Origin: UBA5239 sp040391785
GTDB lineage: Bacteria > Verrucomicrobiota > Lentisphaeria > Victivallales > Victivallaceae
Direction: 5' to 3'
Assembly: GCA_040391785.1 (NCBI GenBank)
Contig: JBEBXH010000005.1
Coordinates: forward strand, 62,001-126,000
DNA: 64,000 nucleotides
Both the position numbers and the translations under genes were made by a program. The notes below the pieces were generated by a model, which saw only the letters and a list, made by a program, of their open reading frames with translations, was not told the DNA's origin and ran no database searches. Shown one piece after another: positions 34,955 through 45,220 of the stretch (position 1 is the stretch's first letter; each line of letters begins with the position of its first letter).

Positions 34955-36515
34955 CGTGCTGTTCCTCGAGGTGAATTCATCCTATTCGCACTCCATGCTT
35001 TCCTACGGCATGCTGCGCGCGTACACCGAACGATTCGCGCCGGAGTGGCGCTGGCACAAATTCGAGTGTACCATCCGCAATCCCGATGTGAATCAGCTTC
35101 GCGAAATATTGCTGGAACTCAAGCCCGGGGTGGTCTGCGGAACCGCTTATCTTTTCAATGTCGAAGTCCTGCTGCAGCTGTGCCGGGTGGTTCGCGAAGT
35201 GCTGCCGGAGGCCCGGATTGCGCTGGGCGGCCCCGAATTCCCGGTTGGCCGGGCGTGTCCGCCGGAGGCCGACGCCATCGTCAGCGGCGACGAATCCACG
35301 TTTTACCGTTACCTGCGGGACGACATCGTGGAAGAGGGCGTCTATACCGGCAGCCTCGACGAACTGCCGTCGCCGCACCAGCTCGGGTATTTCACGCCGG
35401 GCAAACCGTTCTGGCAGATCGAGACGTCGCGCGGTTGCGGCGGGCGCTGCGTTTTCTGCGTCAGCTCGCTCACAAGAAGCGTCAAATATTACTCGCCCGA
35501 GCGCGTGCGGCAGGATCTGCTGGCGCTGCAGCGGGGCGGGTTCCGCGAAATCCGGGTGCTTGATCGTACGTTCAACCAAAACCAGGCGCGGGCAGCGGAG
35601 CTCTTGAAAATGTTCCGGACCGACTTCCCCGAAATGCGTTTTCACCTGGAAATCGAGCCTTCCGCGCTGAAACCGGAGTTTCTGGACGAAATGAGCCGGG
35701 GCAATCTCCACGTCGAGGCCGGGGTGCAGTCGCTGAACCCGGAGGTGCTGGCAAGCTGTCAGCGCTACGGTAAAGTCGAAGACGTTTTGCAGGGGCTGAA
35801 AGGGCTGTTGAACTGCGGCAATTTCGAGCTGCACACCGACCTGATCGCCGGGCTGCCCGCGCAGACGCTGCCGAGCCTGATCGACGACGTCAAGACCCTG
35901 ATCGGCCTGCAGGCGCACGAAATTCAGTTGGAAAGCCTGAAAATTCTGCCCGGTACCGCGCTATGGAACGACTCCACCGATTTCGAGCCGGTGCCCCCCT
36001 ACCGGATTCGCTCCACGCCGACGATGAGCGCGGAGGAGCTGCGAATCGCCGGGCGGTTGTCGCAGATTCTCGACTGCTGGTTCAATACGCCGCCGCTGCA
36101 TTCCGCATTCATCATGGCGGCACTGGAAAACCCGCAATTCCTGAACGAATTTCTGCAGGAACTATCGGCGAAAGACGAACTCTTCGCCAACGGCAAACCG
36201 CCGCTGGAAAAGCGTTTCGACATCCTGCGCGCTTTCCTGCCGGACGGTCCGGCGCGCGAAGTGCTGCGCTTCGCCGCCATCGCCAGCGGTTTTTCCAGGG
36301 GCCTGCCGCGCGAAAAAGAGATCCCCGGTGGCGGCAAAGTCATTTGGCGCAAAGAGGTAAGTATCAAACCCGAGCGCTGCATCATCGCCGAATTCAGCGG
36401 CAACGCCGGGGAGTGCTGCATCAATCCCCGAACCCCCTGGCAGCCGGGCAAGCACCGCTACTGCTTCAAGCTCTACTACGGCCGCCAGCCCTCGGAAATA
36501 ACCGGGGAATTCTAA
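34941..36515 (+). CDS. B12-binding radical SAM protein (DUF4080 type)
   Basis: A 524-residue enzyme with an N-terminal cobalamin-binding-like domain (~1-150; VLFLEVNSSYSHSMLSYGML and IALGGPEFPVG), a radical SAM core whose 4Fe-4S cysteines are in RGCGGRCVFC (C-x3-C-x2-C, ~165-173), and a C-terminal DUF4080-like region ending in the RYCFKLYYGRQ strand. Such proteins transfer or rearrange groups using 5'-deoxyadenosyl radicals, often with methylcobalamin; the substrate is unknown. ATG codons at 34941 and 34947 are both possible, the second having GGGG six nt upstream. Translation is coupled to the GSCFA gene by overlap. Confidence 0.87.
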   Translation: MPMPDVLFLEVNSSYSHSMLSYGMLRAYTERFAPEWRWHKFECTIRNPDVNQLREILLELKPGVVCGTAYLFNVEVLLQLCRVVREVLPEARIALGGPEFPVGRACPPEADAIVSGDESTFYRYLRDDIVEEGVYTGSLDELPSPHQLGYFTPGKPFWQIETSRGCGGRCVFCVSSLTRSVKYYSPERVRQDLLALQRGGFREIRVLDRTFNQNQARAAELLKMFRTDFPEMRFHLEIEPSALKPEFLDEMSRGNLHVEAGVQSLNPEVLASCQRYGKVEDVLQGLKGLLNCGNFELHTDLIAGLPAQTLPSLIDDVKTLIGLQAHEIQLESLKILPGTALWNDSTDFEPVPPYRIRSTPTMSAEELRIAGRLSQILDCWFNTPPLHSAFIMAALENPQFLNEFLQELSAKDELFANGKPPLEKRFDILRAFLPDGPAREVLRFAAIASGFSRGLPREKEIPGGGKVIWRKEVSIKPERCIIAEFSGNAGECCINPRTPWQPGKHRYCFKLYYGRQPSEITGEF

Positions 36516-36529
36516 TACCGAAAGGGAAA

Positions 36530-37090
36530 TTATTTCTTCTTGAAGATGACCTGGGTGATGCGGGCGGCTTTTTCGCGGAGGCCGCGGCGTTCGGCGTTGG
36601 CTTTTTTCTTTGCTTCCACCATGGCCCGGTAGCGGATCACCAGTTTTTTCACCCCGAAATAGGTGATCGGCGTACATACCGCCGCCAGCAGGAAACCGCC
36701 AATGAAAAACGCCGCGATCAAGTGTCCGCTCAGCTCGAAAAAGGTCTCGAAATCCTGGTGTTTGATCACGTTCGTCAATGCACCTTTGATCGTTTCCAGC
36801 GACAGGTCGCCGCCGAGCAGTTTGCTGCCCACATAGCACTGAACCGGGTAAATGAAAAAGATCGTCACGTGGTTGGTCAGCAGCGTGCCGAGCACCGCGC
36901 CGATTTTGCTCCCTTTCATCAGGAACGCGGCCGGAATCGAAACAGCCAACTGCAGGCCGAACGGAATAAAACAGCCGGCGAACATACCGATGGCCCAGCC
37001 GCGGGCAATGTATTCCACCGGTGCTTTTTCTTTCACGATTTTGATGTAAAACCGTAATGCTTTGTTCTTCAGTTTCTGTTTCAGTCGCAT
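36530..37090 (-). CDS. DUF2062 membrane protein
   Basis: A 186-residue membrane protein with a positively charged amphipathic N-terminus and DUF2062 features: GWAIGMFAGCFIPFGLQL, then NHVTIFFIYPVQCYVGSKLLGG, then a third span (IAAFFIGGFLLAAVCTPITYF). I chose the ATG at 37090 because it has GGAGG upstream and the longer version starts inside the pheA gene. The C-terminus is basic (KKKANAERRGL). DUF2062 is often linked to glycosyltransferase or envelope genes; here it lies 17 nt after the pheA stop on the same strand, so it is probably cotranscribed with it. No defined activity. Confidence 0.85.
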   Translation of the reverse strand: MRLKQKLKNKALRFYIKIVKEKAPVEYIARGWAIGMFAGCFIPFGLQLAVSIPAAFLMKGSKIGAVLGTLLTNHVTIFFIYPVQCYVGSKLLGGDLSLETIKGALTNVIKHQDFETFFELSGHLIAAFFIGGFLLAAVCTPITYFGVKKLVIRYRAMVEAKKKANAERRGLREKAARITQVIFKKK

Positions 37091-37107
37091 TATGCCTCCG
37101 GGCCGCC

Positions 37108-38178
37108 TCACGAACAACGCGGGTAGCTGCCGAGAATTTTGAACATGCTGCAGTTGGCGGCCATATCCTCGAAGCAGGCCTTGATTTCCGGTTCGTCACG
37201 ATGGCCGAGGACATCGACGAAGAAGCAGTACTCCCAGGTGCCGTTTTTCATCGGGCGGCTCTCGATCATCGTCATCATGATGTTGCGGCGCTTGAAAGGC
37301 TCGAGCACGTCGTGCAGTGCCCCGATCCGGTCCTGAATGGCGAAACACACCGAGGTTTTGTCCTCGCCGGTCGGCTGCGACTGCTGGCGCGAAATGATGA
37401 AAAAGCGGGTCGTGTTGTGCGCGAAATCCTCGACGTTGCGGTCAAGAATATGCAGCGAAAACACTTCGGCGGCGACCAGTCCGGCCAGCACCCCGGCATT
37501 CGGCTCGTCGGCGGCCTTTTGCGCGGCGCGCGAGGAACTGCTCACGATTACTTGTTCCACATTGTGGAAGTTTGAGGCGAGATAGTTGCGGCACTGACCG
37601 AAGATTTGTTCATGGCTGTAAATGCGGCGGATCTTGTCCTTGCCGCAGCGGGCGAGCAGATTGTGATGGATCGCCACGTTCATTTCGGCGCAAATCTGTA
37701 CGGAGGAATTGACCAGTGTGTCGAGGGTATAGCTGACGGCGCCCTCGGTGCTGTTTTCCACCGGCACGCAGGCATAGTCGGCGCGGCCGGTTTCGACGTC
37801 GCTGAAGGCGACGGCGATGCTCGGCGCTTCGATCAGTTGCACACTGTGGCCGAAACGCTGCAGCGCGGCCTCGTGCGAAAACGTCCCGCGCGGCCCGAGA
37901 AATGAAACCTTGACCGGCGATTCCAGGTTGATCGCCCCGGACATGATTTCGCGGTAGATGGCCGTCAGCACTTCCGGCTTGACGGAGCCGCCCAGCTCGG
38001 CGTTGATGGCGCAAACCATCTCGAAAACGCGTTTTTCGCGCTCCGGCACATAAACCGGCGAGTTCCCGGCCTGCTTCAGCTTGCCGATCTCGGCCACGCT
38101 CTTGTAGCGTTCGTTCAACAATTTCACAATCTCGCGGTCGACCCGGTCGATATTGCCGCGCAATTTATCGATAGACAT
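37108..38178 (-). CDS. pheA: Bifunctional chorismate mutase/prephenate dehydratase
   Basis: A 356-residue cytoplasmic enzyme of phenylalanine synthesis. Residues ~1-85 are the chorismate mutase helix bundle (RGNIDRVDREIVKLLNERY), ~90-270 are the prephenate dehydratase (FLGPRGTFSHEAALQRFG; NTTRFFII near 258 with the active-site Thr), and ~280-356 are the ACT domain with the phenylalanine-binding ESRPMKN motif. The order CM-PDT-ACT matches the usual P-protein and it should be feedback-inhibited by phenylalanine. AGGAGC precedes the start. It is divergent from thiG and upstream of the DUF2062 gene. Confidence 0.96.
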   Translation of the reverse strand: MSIDKLRGNIDRVDREIVKLLNERYKSVAEIGKLKQAGNSPVYVPEREKRVFEMVCAINAELGGSVKPEVLTAIYREIMSGAINLESPVKVSFLGPRGTFSHEAALQRFGHSVQLIEAPSIAVAFSDVETGRADYACVPVENSTEGAVSYTLDTLVNSSVQICAEMNVAIHHNLLARCGKDKIRRIYSHEQIFGQCRNYLASNFHNVEQVIVSSSSRAAQKAADEPNAGVLAGLVAAEVFSLHILDRNVEDFAHNTTRFFIISRQQSQPTGEDKTSVCFAIQDRIGALHDVLEPFKRRNIMMTMIESRPMKNGTWEYCFFVDVLGHRDEPEIKACFEDMAANCSMFKILGSYPRCS

Positions 38179-38253
38179 GTCTGCTCCTGTACATTTCTAA
38201 TTTAATATAATCATATAAAATACATTTAGTTCCGGATTATTACAAGAAAAATA

Positions 38254-38281
38254 TTGACTTTTCAGTGATTTATGGTATCTT
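38254..38281 (+). promoter_or_regulatory. Promoter of thiG-thiH
   Basis: TTGACT (38254-38259), 16 nt, TATCTT (38276-38281), 27 nt before the thiG ATG. I looked for a TPP riboswitch in this short leader and saw none. Confidence 0.5.
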
Positions 38282-38308
38282 AACGGATTCATTAATCAGG
38301 AATTATAC

Positions 38309-39079
38309 ATGAAACCTTTGATCATAGCGGATAAAGAATTCAAATCGCGGGTGTTTCTGGGCACCGGCAAGTTTTCATCCGCCCTGGCGTTGAAGCAGGC
38401 AATCGAGACCTCCGGCACCGAAATGGTGACTGTGGCCATGCGCCGCGTCGATGTCGAAAACAAGCAAGAGGACGATATCCTGAGCGCGATTCCGTTCGGC
38501 GTGACGGTGCTCCTGAATACCAGCGGCGCCCGCAATGCCGCTGATGCGCTGCGCATCGCCCGTTTCGGCCGCGCCGCCGGCTACGACTGGATCAAACTGG
38601 AGATCCATCCCGATCCGAATTATCTGCTCCCCGACCCCATCGAGACCTATCTGGCCGCGGTGGAACTGGTCAAGGAGGGCTTCAAAGTACTGCCGTATAT
38701 CAACGCCGACCCGGTGCTGGCCAAGCGCCTCGAAGAAGCCGGGTGCCATGCCGTGATGCCGCTGGGTTCGCCCATCGGCAGCAACCAGGGCATCAAAACC
38801 GAAGCGATGCTGAAAATCATTATCGAGCAGGCCAACGTGCCGGTCGTCGTCGACGCCGGGCTCGGGCTGCCCTCGCACGCCGCACACGCCATTGAACTGG
38901 GCGCGGGCGCGGTGCTGGTCAATACGGCGATTGCCGCCGCCGGTGATCCCGGCGCCATGGGCAAAGCCTTCGCCATGGCCGTGGCCGCCGCCGAAATGGC
39001 GCTGAAGGCCGGGCCCGCGGCCATGACCGGCGGCGCTTCGGCATCATCCCCCTCCGATATTTTCAACGACGTGGTGTGA
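38309..39079 (+). CDS. thiG: Thiazole synthase
   Basis: A 256-residue (beta/alpha)8 enzyme that makes the thiazole phosphate of thiamine from deoxyxylulose 5-phosphate, dehydroglycine and ThiS thiocarboxylate. The Schiff-base lysine is in AGYDWIKLEIHPD (near residue 97), and GCHAVMPLGSPIGSNQG, VVDAGLGLPSHA and GAVLVNTAIA are the conserved phosphate-site segments. Length is typical. thiH starts at its stop codon, giving a coupled pair. thiS and thiF are not in the window. A sigma70-like promoter precedes it and no riboswitch was seen. Confidence 0.95.
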   Translation: MKPLIIADKEFKSRVFLGTGKFSSALALKQAIETSGTEMVTVAMRRVDVENKQEDDILSAIPFGVTVLLNTSGARNAADALRIARFGRAAGYDWIKLEIHPDPNYLLPDPIETYLAAVELVKEGFKVLPYINADPVLAKRLEEAGCHAVMPLGSPIGSNQGIKTEAMLKIIIEQANVPVVVDAGLGLPSHAAHAIELGAGAVLVNTAIAAAGDPGAMGKAFAMAVAAAEMALKAGPAAMTGGASASSPSDIFNDVV

Positions 39080-39081
39080 CC

Positions 39082-40200
39082 ATGAACATGATTCCGTACA
39101 GTAAATATTCTGCGGAAGAACTCGACTCCTACATCACCAAAGTCACTCCGCAGATGGTGAAAAACTCGCTGTACTGCGACGCCCCGGCATTCACCGATTT
39201 CCTGCATTTCATTTCGCCCGCGGCGCAGTCGCTGCTGCCCGAAATGCGCGAGCGCTCCGCCATGATCAAGCGCATGTACTTCGGCAAAACGGTGCGAATT
39301 TACGCGCCGCTCTACATGTCGAGCTACTGCATCAACAACTGCGTTTACTGCGGCTTCCGCAGTTCGTTTCAATACAAGCGCCGCCGCTTGAGTTTCGAGG
39401 AAGTCATGAGCGAGGCGCAGATCATCAAGGACATGGGGCACGACAGTCTGCTGCTGATCGCCGGTGAGGACCCGAAGGGCGTCCCCGTCGATTTCCTCGC
39501 CGACTGTATCCGCGAGCTGAAAAAGAAGTTTGACTACATCAATATTGAATTTTACCCCATGGTCGAGGCCGATTACCGCAAGCTTTTCGAAGCCGGCTGC
39601 CACGGCCTGACGCTCTATCAGGAAACCTATGACCGCGAACTTTACAGCCAGCTGCACCTCGGTGGCCCGAAGATGGATTACATGTTCCGTCTGAACGCCA
39701 TGGAAGCGGGCGGCCGCGCCGGATTCTACAACCTCGGCATCGGCGCGCTGCTGGGGCTGAACCCGAACTGGCGGCTGGAGGCGTCGAACATGGCGATTCA
39801 TGCGCTCTGGCTGCGGAAGCACTTCTGGCGCAGCCGCAACCAGTTCTCGTTTCCGCGCATCACCCCGACCAAGGGCGGGTTCAACGTACCCGCGCCGGTG
39901 CAGGACCACGAGCTCGAACAGATGATGCTGGCGTTCCGGCTGTTTTTCAAGGAATCCGATCTGTATCTCTCCACCCGCGAGAAGGCCGAATTCCGCGGAC
40001 GCATGGCGGAAATCTGCGTCAGCCACCTCAGCGCCGGCTCGCAGGTGTCGCCCGGCGGCTATCGTGAATTTCTCGACGGCGTATCGCTGGGCCAGTTCAC
40101 CATGAACGATTCATCCTCGGTCGAAGCGGTGGTAAAAGACCTCAAAGCGCGCGGACTGGAACCGGTATTCAAAGATTGGGATTGTTGTTTTTCTGCTTAA
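39082..40200 (+). CDS. thiH: 2-iminoacetate synthase
   Basis: A 372-residue radical SAM enzyme that cleaves tyrosine to give dehydroglycine for thiazole formation, an anaerobic-type route. The cluster cysteines are in YCINNCVYC (C-x3-C-x2-C, ~82-89). The C-terminal region (SCHLSAGSQVSPGG-like: VSHLSAGSQVSPGGY) is the biotin/thiamine synthesis-associated domain. The start is either GTG at 39076, overlapping the thiG stop, or ATG at 39082; I chose the ATG. Use of ThiH rather than glycine oxidase (ThiO) fits an anaerobic organism. Confidence 0.94.
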   Translation: MNMIPYSKYSAEELDSYITKVTPQMVKNSLYCDAPAFTDFLHFISPAAQSLLPEMRERSAMIKRMYFGKTVRIYAPLYMSSYCINNCVYCGFRSSFQYKRRRLSFEEVMSEAQIIKDMGHDSLLLIAGEDPKGVPVDFLADCIRELKKKFDYINIEFYPMVEADYRKLFEAGCHGLTLYQETYDRELYSQLHLGGPKMDYMFRLNAMEAGGRAGFYNLGIGALLGLNPNWRLEASNMAIHALWLRKHFWRSRNQFSFPRITPTKGGFNVPAPVQDHELEQMMLAFRLFFKESDLYLSTREKAEFRGRMAEICVSHLSAGSQVSPGGYREFLDGVSLGQFTMNDSSSVEAVVKDLKARGLEPVFKDWDCCFSA

Positions 40201-40206
40201 TTTTAT

Positions 40207-41339
<1,133 letters not shown>

Positions 41340-41355
41340 ATACGAGGTATGAACC

Positions 41356-41811
41356 ATGCGTTGTCCCAAATGTCAGTTTCAGGATGATAAAGTCGTCGAT
41401 TCCCGCTCCGTCAAGGAAGGCGCCGGGGTCCGGCGGCGACGCGAATGCCTGGGCTGCGGCCACCGTTTCACCACCCACGAAAGCATCATTTATTCCGAAG
41501 TCAAAGTCATCAAAAAAGACGGTGTACTTGAGGAATTCGACCGCGACAAACTCCGCAAAGGCATCGTAAACGCCTGTTACAAGCGCAAAGTCAGCCAGGA
41601 AGACATCGACCGCGCCGTTGACGAAATTTCCAGCTCCATCCAACGCGAATTCGAACGCGAAATCCCGTCCGTGGAAATCGGCAAACGGGTGATGGACGCA
41701 CTGCTGCCGCTGGACAAGGTGGCCTTCGTCCGCTTCGCCTCGGTTTACCGCGACTTCCAGGCCGTGGACAGCTTCACCGAGATCATCAAAGAGATCCCGG
41801 CTGATGATTAA
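41356..41811 (+). CDS. nrdR: Transcriptional repressor of ribonucleotide reductase genes
   Basis: A 151-residue regulator. The N-terminal zinc ribbon has Cys3, Cys6, Cys31 and Cys34 (MRCPKC, CLGCGHRF) and binds DNA; the ATP-cone (~50-140; VIKKDGVLEEFDRDKLRKGI) senses ATP/dATP. It represses nrd operons when deoxynucleotides are plentiful. Length matches the family. Its stop overlaps the next gene, which also contains an ATP-cone-like segment; this pairing is noted as unusual. No ribonucleotide reductase gene is in the window. Confidence 0.96.
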   Translation: MRCPKCQFQDDKVVDSRSVKEGAGVRRRRECLGCGHRFTTHESIIYSEVKVIKKDGVLEEFDRDKLRKGIVNACYKRKVSQEDIDRAVDEISSSIQREFEREIPSVEIGKRVMDALLPLDKVAFVRFASVYRDFQAVDSFTEIIKEIPADD

Positions 41812-42751
41812 GCTTGCCGACAGCTCCATCATGCTCATCCTGAACTCCGGCGAACTGATCCCCTTCGAGCCGGAAAAACTTCAGAGCAGCATCGCCCGGA
41901 GCTTCATCGCCAGCGGCATCCGCGACAGTTACCTCGCCGAGGATATCGCCCTCGCCGTTGAATTCGCCCTGGTCAATAACGACAATCCCAACAAGATTTT
42001 CGCCATTTCCGAGCTGAATTCCACCGTCGTACGCATCCTCGAAGCCAGCGGCTATCCCGAAACCGCCCAGTTCCACAAGCGCCACAACGCCTGTATCGAA
42101 ATCAGCACCTCCAGCGACCGCGACACTGTGGAAAAACTGCTGCAGCGCCACCTGGGCCTGTATGGCCACCACCTCACGGAGATCACCGCTAAAGTCATCG
42201 ACGCCGCCGAACGCCTCGGTATCACCATAGCCGCCCCCGCGCTTTACGTGGAGCTCGGCCGCCATTTCCAGACCGTCGGCGCCACTCTCCCCGAACTGCC
42301 GGCGCTGAAAATCCCGCGCCACAATCGCAAGGCCCCGTGGCGCGTTGCCCCCGAGAAACTCCTCGAATCCCTGTCGCAGTCGACCCGGGAACTGATCGAA
42401 AAAAACATCATCACCATCAACGGCGTCAGCTCGCTTTTTCCCTCGCTGCGCCTGGAGCTCCGTTTCCTGAAACTCGCGATACAGCTGCAGCTCGAACCGG
42501 TCATCACCGAAATGATGCTGCTGCCGTATTTCAAGGACCTGGCCCCGGCGCTGAACGACTGCGCCGTGAACGCCTTTGCGTTGGCGGAAAACAACGCCAT
42601 GCCGGTCTTCCTGAACGTTCCCGACATGTCGCTTTTCGCCGTCAAATACCTCGACGCCGAATGGCCCGAGTCCCGCAAAGACTGCCGCGACATGCTGAAC
42701 CACCTGATCCGCCAGCTCGACTTCAGTATCTTCCGCGCCCGCCTGAACTAA
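41804..42751 (+). CDS. ATP-cone-like protein coupled to nrdR
   Basis: A 315-residue protein whose first ~85 residues (LILNSGELIPFEPEKLQSSI, then LAEDIALAVEFAL) resemble an ATP-cone, the nucleotide-sensing domain of NrdR and class I RNR. The likeness is by eye. The rest is alpha-helical with no recognised catalytic motif and no radical-enzyme glycine/cysteine site, so it is not a reductase. The ATG lies 8 nt inside nrdR, so the two are translated together. A role as an NrdR partner or as another nucleotide-level sensor is inferred. Its 3' end meets an inverted-repeat element. Confidence 0.65.
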   Translation: MIKLADSSIMLILNSGELIPFEPEKLQSSIARSFIASGIRDSYLAEDIALAVEFALVNNDNPNKIFAISELNSTVVRILEASGYPETAQFHKRHNACIEISTSSDRDTVEKLLQRHLGLYGHHLTEITAKVIDAAERLGITIAAPALYVELGRHFQTVGATLPELPALKIPRHNRKAPWRVAPEKLLESLSQSTRELIEKNIITINGVSSLFPSLRLELRFLKLAIQLQLEPVITEMMLLPYFKDLAPALNDCAVNAFALAENNAMPVFLNVPDMSLFAVKYLDAEWPESRKDCRDMLNHLIRQLDFSIFRARLN

Positions 42752-42759
42752 CCATTTTA

Positions 42760-42937
42760 TTGTCCACGAAAGGCACGAAAAAACACGAAAAATGATCGCC
42801 CGTTCCGGGCGCTTATGGGAATCTTTTTGTCCACAAAAATACACAAAACAGCACAAAAACAAATCAGTTTCATTAGTCGCCGGAACCGGCGGCTAATGGA
42901 TTCTTTTTTCGTGTTTTTTCGTGTCTTTCGTGGACAA
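42760..42937. repeat. 33-bp inverted repeat with two nested hairpins
   Basis: Arms 42760-42792 and 42905-42937 are inverted copies with a single mismatch, starting TTGTCCACGAAAG. Between them are CGCCC-GTTCC-GGGCG (42797-42811) and a TAG/CTA-flanked CGCCGG-AA-CCGGCG hairpin. Bases 42784-42842 have a ~90% matching inverted copy at 47254-47311, on the other side of the HAAS-PadR operon. Confidence 0.85.
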
Positions 42938-42948
42938 TTTTCCCTCGA

Positions 42949-43275
42949 TTATACTGTGGTCAGGAGCAGGTTCAGGGCGTTGACGAAATGCTTGACTTCA
43001 CCGACCCTCTCGGCCATTTCGGCCAGGCCTTGCCTGGTGATGGCGTAGTACTTGCGCGGCTTGGCCCCGGCCAGCTGCCACGAACTCTCGATCAGCCCCT
43101 GCTGTTCCAAACGGTGCAGACACGGATACAGCGTCCCTTCCTTCCATTCAAACGCTCCGCCGGTCCGCTCATTGACCAACTTGATGATCTCATATCCATA
43201 CATGGTCCGTTCGCTCAACAGCTTCAGCACCACCGGCTCCGCCACGCCCCGCATCAAATCACTGTTCACCTTCAT
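42949..43275 (-). CDS. PadR-family transcriptional regulator
   Basis: A 108-residue winged helix-turn-helix protein. The PadR signature is clear: ERTMYGYEIIKLV (helix 2), EGTLYPCLHRLEQQGLI (recognition helix) and RKYYAITRQGL (wing). It has no ligand-binding C-terminal domain of length, so it is the short PadR-s2 type. GAGGTG lies before its ATG. It is the last gene of a three-gene operon, its start 17 nt inside the upstream membrane-protein gene. PadR plus HAAS-domain membrane protein is a known pairing (commonly PadR first, then HAAS); here the regulator is last. Confidence 0.92.
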   Translation of the reverse strand: MKVNSDLMRGVAEPVVLKLLSERTMYGYEIIKLVNERTGGAFEWKEGTLYPCLHRLEQQGLIESSWQLAGAKPRKYYAITRQGLAEMAERVGEVKHFVNALNLLLTTV

Positions 43276-45220
43276 ATTTCACCTCGCTGGTTATCTTGTT
43301 TTTCTCTACATTCAATCCTTGAATAATCCTGTCTCGCTCACTCTTTACCCAGACCGCCGTAGGCGTAGTGGACAAATCCGCAAAATAGACCTGGTCTTTC
43401 GCCAGATAATATTTAATTTCCACCGTATTAGCAAATCGCATGAGCCCGCCGGCCAGCAGGAAAAATAGTATCCACGCCGGCAAAGCGTTTTTCAGGTAGG
43501 TCGGTAACGGGGTTCTCTTCCTGCCGGTACTTCTGAGGCGCTGCCGCTTCAGGTAATGCGTCAACACCAGGCAAAAGCACAACGGAGTGCCGATCACAAA
43601 AAACGCCAACTGGAAAATATACAGCCCAACATTGGAAAAAATACTATATCCGCGCCCGCTCAGAAAATCGATATGCGTCCAAACCCAATACAGTGCCAAC
43701 GGCAACACGATTCCATAGAGCAAGATCCGGCCATAATCCATCTTTTTGAGCCAGATTATCTCGCCGCCGTGCCCGCTCAGAATGCAGATGATCCGCAGCA
43801 ACCCGAAAAACGCGACAATAATAAGCAACAGGCAACTGAAAATCAACAAGCCGAAACTGTCAAACATCGCATAAGTGATCTTCCGGTCCGGTTCCAGCAG
43901 CCGCCCGATATCCGGCTGGTTCAGGAGATCGAGAAATATCTGTTCCACCAGCAAACCGCCATACCGGGCAGTTTCACCATTCTTTCTCTGCTCTTTCTGT
44001 GTTTCCCGCCATGCCATATAAGGCTTTGTCAAGGCATCCATTTCCTGGGCGACAATCCGGCCTTTTTCCTTTTGACCGAGGAGCTCGTACAACTCTTCCA
44101 CGTGCTGCCGCAGAATATAAATGTCCGCCATCACCAGGATCACATCAAGCGGATCCGTGGCGGTCCGGATAATCTGAAAATTGAACTGCTTCCAGCTATC
44201 GAGCAAATTCTCCGCCTCGGCGTATTTTCCTTCTTCTGCCAATGCTTCGATATAAATGGGAAGTACCCTGGTGAAATTGCGATAAATATTGTAGTGATTC
44301 ACCGGATATTTATCACTCATTCGCCGCCCGACTTCCTGATAAAAACTATTGCCCGGATATAGCAGCCTGCCGGTTTCCATCAAACACTCCCTACCGTAAC
44401 TTTTGACGTAAGGGCAGGCGATTGCCTCCCGATATTCCTCCACCATCCGGTCAAATTCCTGCCGGTCCTTGATGAAGAAAATCTTTTTGTCAAAGTCAAA
44501 GCCATCGGCTTTGTTCAACATGCTTCCGATCATCAGATAATGGTAAATCGCATTATCCGGATCGCGCTCCTGAGCTATTTTCAACATCGTGACAACTTCC
44601 GGCGTATACTCGAAAGCCTTGAATTCATGCGCTTTCTCCGGAGAAAATACCGGAGGACGGAACACCTCAAAAACATAATTCGCCAAGTATATGGGATTGT
44701 CCGGATACTTGTCTGCGAGCTGCCGCCGAAGCTCGATGGTTTTCTCTTTGGTCGCCTCCTCGCCGGCAAAAAGATAATCATCGCCGCTTAAATTATTGTT
44801 CTGATTCAACCTTCGCCCGATCTCGGCAATAAACCCGGGAATGTAAACCGGAAGCTTCCGGCTACTATCTTTTTTCAGCCGTTCCAATACGCCGAGAACC
44901 CCAAAATCAATTGTAGCCAGCAATGCCAGAAGCAATAGGGGAATCAGAAGAATCCGAATCGCCAGCTTCAGCTTGCTGCGCCACTTCATCCGTGCGGCGT
45001 TCGCCTGAAAAAGCTGCGGGGCAATTTCGTCGGGATCGCCGAAGCATTTGACCGCCTTTTCCACACTCTCGGCCTCACTCAGGCCCTGCGCCTGCAGTTC
45101 GGCGCACTTGTCCTCCAGATGCGCCCGCAGTTCCTTGGCAACTTCCTGTTCAAGCTCGTAATCGTCATGCAGCGACTGCGAACTCGCCCGGATCAGTTTT
45201 TCGATTGCGGGATCTTTCAT
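43259..45220 (-). CDS. HAAS-domain membrane protein, paralogue 2
   Basis: A 653-residue protein. Residues ~1-80 form a HAAS/permease-prefix-like domain (DYELEQEVAKELRAHLEDKCAEL, then SVEKAVKCFGDPDEIAPQLF), then a membrane helix (~85-110), a long helical, TPR-like soluble part (~115-435) and four to five C-terminal helices including LPLALYWVWTHIDFLSGRGYSI. The last motif (DFLSGRGYSI) is identical in the paralogue. HAAS domains in other bacteria act with PadR in envelope-stress or permease regulation. Start and stop overlap its neighbours (4 nt with 45217-47121, 17 nt with padR). Confidence 0.85.
   Translation of the reverse strand: MKDPAIEKLIRASSQSLHDDYELEQEVAKELRAHLEDKCAELQAQGLSEAESVEKAVKCFGDPDEIAPQLFQANAARMKWRSKLKLAIRILLIPLLLLALLATIDFGVLGVLERLKKDSSRKLPVYIPGFIAEIGRRLNQNNNLSGDDYLFAGEEATKEKTIELRRQLADKYPDNPIYLANYVFEVFRPPVFSPEKAHEFKAFEYTPEVVTMLKIAQERDPDNAIYHYLMIGSMLNKADGFDFDKKIFFIKDRQEFDRMVEEYREAIACPYVKSYGRECLMETGRLLYPGNSFYQEVGRRMSDKYPVNHYNIYRNFTRVLPIYIEALAEEGKYAEAENLLDSWKQFNFQIIRTATDPLDVILVMADIYILRQHVEELYELLGQKEKGRIVAQEMDALTKPYMAWRETQKEQRKNGETARYGGLLVEQIFLDLLNQPDIGRLLEPDRKITYAMFDSFGLLIFSCLLLIIVAFFGLLRIICILSGHGGEIIWLKKMDYGRILLYGIVLPLALYWVWTHIDFLSGRGYSIFSNVGLYIFQLAFFVIGTPLCFCLVLTHYLKRQRLRSTGRKRTPLPTYLKNALPAWILFFLLAGGLMRFANTVEIKYYLAKDQVYFADLSTTPTAVWVKSERDRIIQGLNVEKNKITSEVKYEGEQ

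Noticed and set aside
38179..38308. TPP riboswitch upstream of thiG
   Set aside because: No CUGAGA-type core or the second conserved arm could be found in the ~130-base leader.
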